From contig JAHBYW010000003.1 of assembly GCA_019635755.1 (NCBI GenBank), positions 248,001 to 312,000 of the forward strand: 64,000 nt of DNA. Reading direction: 5' to 3'. The first letter of the stretch is position 1; each line of letters starts with the position of its first letter. Position numbers and translations under genes: made by a program. Origin of the DNA: Rhizobiaceae bacterium. Lineage in GTDB: Bacteria; Pseudomonadota; Alphaproteobacteria; Rhizobiales; Rhizobiaceae. Below are positions 62,558 to 64,000 of this stretch, piece by piece. The notes below the pieces were generated by a model. The model did no database searches. It saw nothing but the letters and a program-made list of their open reading frames with translations, and was not told the origin of the DNA.

Positions 62558-64000
62558 CAGCTTTTCACGATCAGCGGTACGTGTCCTTCATGCTTGCGGT
62601 CGAGATAGGCGGCGACGCGGTCGCCGATCCTTCGGAAATGCAGGTCGACGACCTTGTCGCCGACGGCCAGCCCGCCGACGGTGATGCCGTCCAGGCCCAC
62701 GGGAAGCCGGGGACGTTCGACGAGGATCTGCCGGTTCCACCCGTCGACCTCGATCCCCAGGCACGCCTGGATCAGCATGAACGGCGCCCCGGCTGACCAG
62801 GCCTGCGGCAGGCAGGCCACCGGATACGCCACCGGCGCGTCGCCGGCCGTGCGGCCGAACCCGCAGAACAGCTCCGGCAGGCGCATTTGGAACTGCACGG
62901 CGGCCTCGAACATGCTGCTGGTGAGCTTCACCACGGCGTCCCGGGCGCCATATCGCGCCATGCCAAGGGCGCAGATCGCCGTGTCGTGCGGCCAAATCGA
63001 GCCATTGTGGTAGGACATCGGATTGAAGCCGACCTGGTCCTCGGCGAGGGTCCTCAGCCCCCAGCCCGAATAGAGGTTGGCGCCGAGCAGATGGTCGGTG
63101 ACGATGCGTGCACGCTCCGGAGAGGGCAATCCGACGAACAGCAGGTGGCCGGCATTCGAGGCCCGCACCGCGCAGGGCTCGCCGCGACCGTCGATCGCGA
63201 GCGCATAATAGCCGAGGTCGTCGAGCCAGAACCTCCGCTCCACGGCCTCGCGCATCGCTTCCGCCCGCTCGGTCCAGCGTTCCCGCAGCGCCTCCTCGCC
63301 ACGGCGCTCGGCGAGCCGCGCCATGCCCCGATAGGCGGCAAACACATAGCCCTGAACCTCCACCAGCGAGATCGGACCCGGCGGCAGGCGGCCATCGGCA
63401 TGGAAGACCGCATCGTGGCTGTCCTTCCATCCCTGGTTGGTCAGACCCGTCTGCCCGGCCCGCAGGTAGGAGACGAACCCATCGGGCGAGCGCGCGGCTA
63501 CGGCCTCGATCCATTCCATCGCCGCGCTGAGCGACGCCCACAGCGAATCGACCAGCGCCATGTCGCCCTGCCGCTCTGCATAGGCGGCGGCCAGGCATGC
63601 GTAGAGCGGCGTCGTGTCGACGCCACCGTAATAGCGGCCGAAGGGAAGCTCGCTCAGCGTCGTCATCTCGCCGCGCCGTGTCTCGTGCAGGATCTTGCCC
63701 GGCTCGGCGTCGAGGAAGGACGCGGTCTCAGTCGCCTGGTGTCGCGCTAGGAAGTTCAGCACGCCGGACGCGAGTGCGGGATCGAGCCAGAGCATCTGCG
63801 TCGCCGAGATGATCCCATCGCGGCCGAAGGCGGTGGAGAACCAGGGCACCCCCGCATACGGATAGGGCCCGGTCTCGAGATCGGTGGTGAGGAGGGCGAT
63901 GTCCGCGCGGGCACGCACGAGCCAGTCGTTGAACACGCGGCCGGAGCTTCTGAGCACGGCGCCGCCGCGGCGCTTCGAGCGCATCTTGAAGCGCGCCCGC
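62557..64000 (-). CDS. Glycogen-debranching/amylo-alpha-1,6-glucosidase-type glycosidase, cut by window edge
   Basis: The frame runs past the last base of the window; at least 480 residues of the C-terminal part are present. The (alpha/alpha)6-barrel is shown by YPYAGVPWFSTAFGRDGII, YYGGVDTTPLYACLAAAYAE, NQGWKDSHDAVFHADGRL, LVEVQGYVFAAYRGMARL and FNPMSYHNGSIWPHDTAI, a pattern of amylo-alpha-1,6-glucosidase/GH63-like proteins (usual length about 730). The missing N-terminal part should be a beta-sandwich domain. Such enzymes act on alpha-glucans or glucosylglycerol-type solutes. Its link to otsB by a one-base overlap suggests a role in trehalose or glucan turnover. Confidence 0.88.
   Translation of the reverse strand, partial: RARFKMRSKRRGGAVLRSSGRVFNDWLVRARADIALLTTDLETGPYPYAGVPWFSTAFGRDGIISATQMLWLDPALASGVLNFLARHQATETASFLDAEPGKILHETRRGEMTTLSELPFGRYYGGVDTTPLYACLAAAYAERQGDMALVDSLWASLSAAMEWIEAVAARSPDGFVSYLRAGQTGLTNQGWKDSHDAVFHADGRLPPGPISLVEVQGYVFAAYRGMARLAERRGEEALRERWTERAEAMREAVERRFWLDDLGYYALAIDGRGEPCAVRASNAGHLLFVGLPSPERARIVTDHLLGANLYSGWGLRTLAEDQVGFNPMSYHNGSIWPHDTAICALGMARYGARDAVVKLTSSMFEAAVQFQMRLPELFCGFGRTAGDAPVAYPVACLPQAWSAGAPFMLIQACLGIEVDGWNRQILVERPRLPVGLDGITVGGLAVGDKVVDLHFRRIGDRVAAYLDRKHEGHVPLIVKS

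Overview
This window looks like chromosomal DNA of a high-GC alphaproteobacterium of the order Hyphomicrobiales, probably a Mesorhizobium/Phyllobacteriaceae-type organism. The placement rests on gene content and small signals: a DUF982 protein, a short RNase D, an imelysin/di-heme/DUF1513 iron cluster under an Irr-type palindrome, mosaic palindromic repeats built on a CTCCCC..GGGGAG hairpin, dense ATGA/GTGA gene overlaps, and a candidate AbcR-type small RNA beside polA. The placement is inferred, not tested. No phage, insertion sequence or CRISPR array was seen. The window opens inside an MFS transporter and closes inside a debranching-type glycosidase; both are cut by the window edges.

Layout. 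1-4.1 kb: housekeeping genes on the minus strand (MFS, GNAT, an orphan BMP-type binding protein, msrA, two membrane proteins). 4.4-5.2 kb: tRNA-Ser(GGA), followed by two decayed echoes of its own 3' end. 5.2-19.7 kb: an acid-sugar locus. It has a sugar ABC transporter, four different enolase-superfamily enzymes, an RraA-fold protein that keeps the D-x20-R-D aldolase signature, a GntR regulator at the divergent promoter, and a hybrid histidine kinase at the operon end. 19.7-30.1 kb: an amide/peptide locus. It has an amidase with an AtzG-like small subunit, a complete Dpp-type transporter, two M19-fold proteins whose metal site is rewritten in the same way, and an XRE-cupin regulator. The two divergent intergenic regions of this locus share a 29-bp motif that is a good candidate operator. 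30.2-30.4 kb holds the tail of a dead zinc alcohol dehydrogenase.

30.8-41.5 kb is core-genome-like: a CPA2 antiporter, a PBP1A-type penicillin-binding protein, small stress/hypothetical genes, RNase D, an M20 peptidase, a predicted minus-strand sRNA and polA. The PolA proofreading domain has lost two catalytic residues. 41.6-47.7 kb is an iron operon (imelysin, bfd, bfr, di-heme oxidoreductase, second imelysin, DUF1513) with an Irr-like palindrome upstream. 47.9-53.0 kb holds a non-pyrrolysine MttB homologue and a dimethylglycine-dehydrogenase-like flavoprotein. 53.1-60.0 kb is a compact coenzyme F420 operon (cofG, cofH, cofD, a cofC-cofE fusion) followed by two F420-dependent oxidoreductases, one of them very close to mycobacterial FGD. 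60.3-64 kb is a trehalose locus (otsA converging on otsB and a glycosidase).

The points most worth a second look are the shared 29-bp operator and the altered M19 pair, the dehydratase-plus-aldolase sugar-acid pathway, the sRNA beside polA, the degenerate PolA exonuclease, and the palindromic elements carried in frame inside polA and the dimethylglycine-dehydrogenase-like gene.
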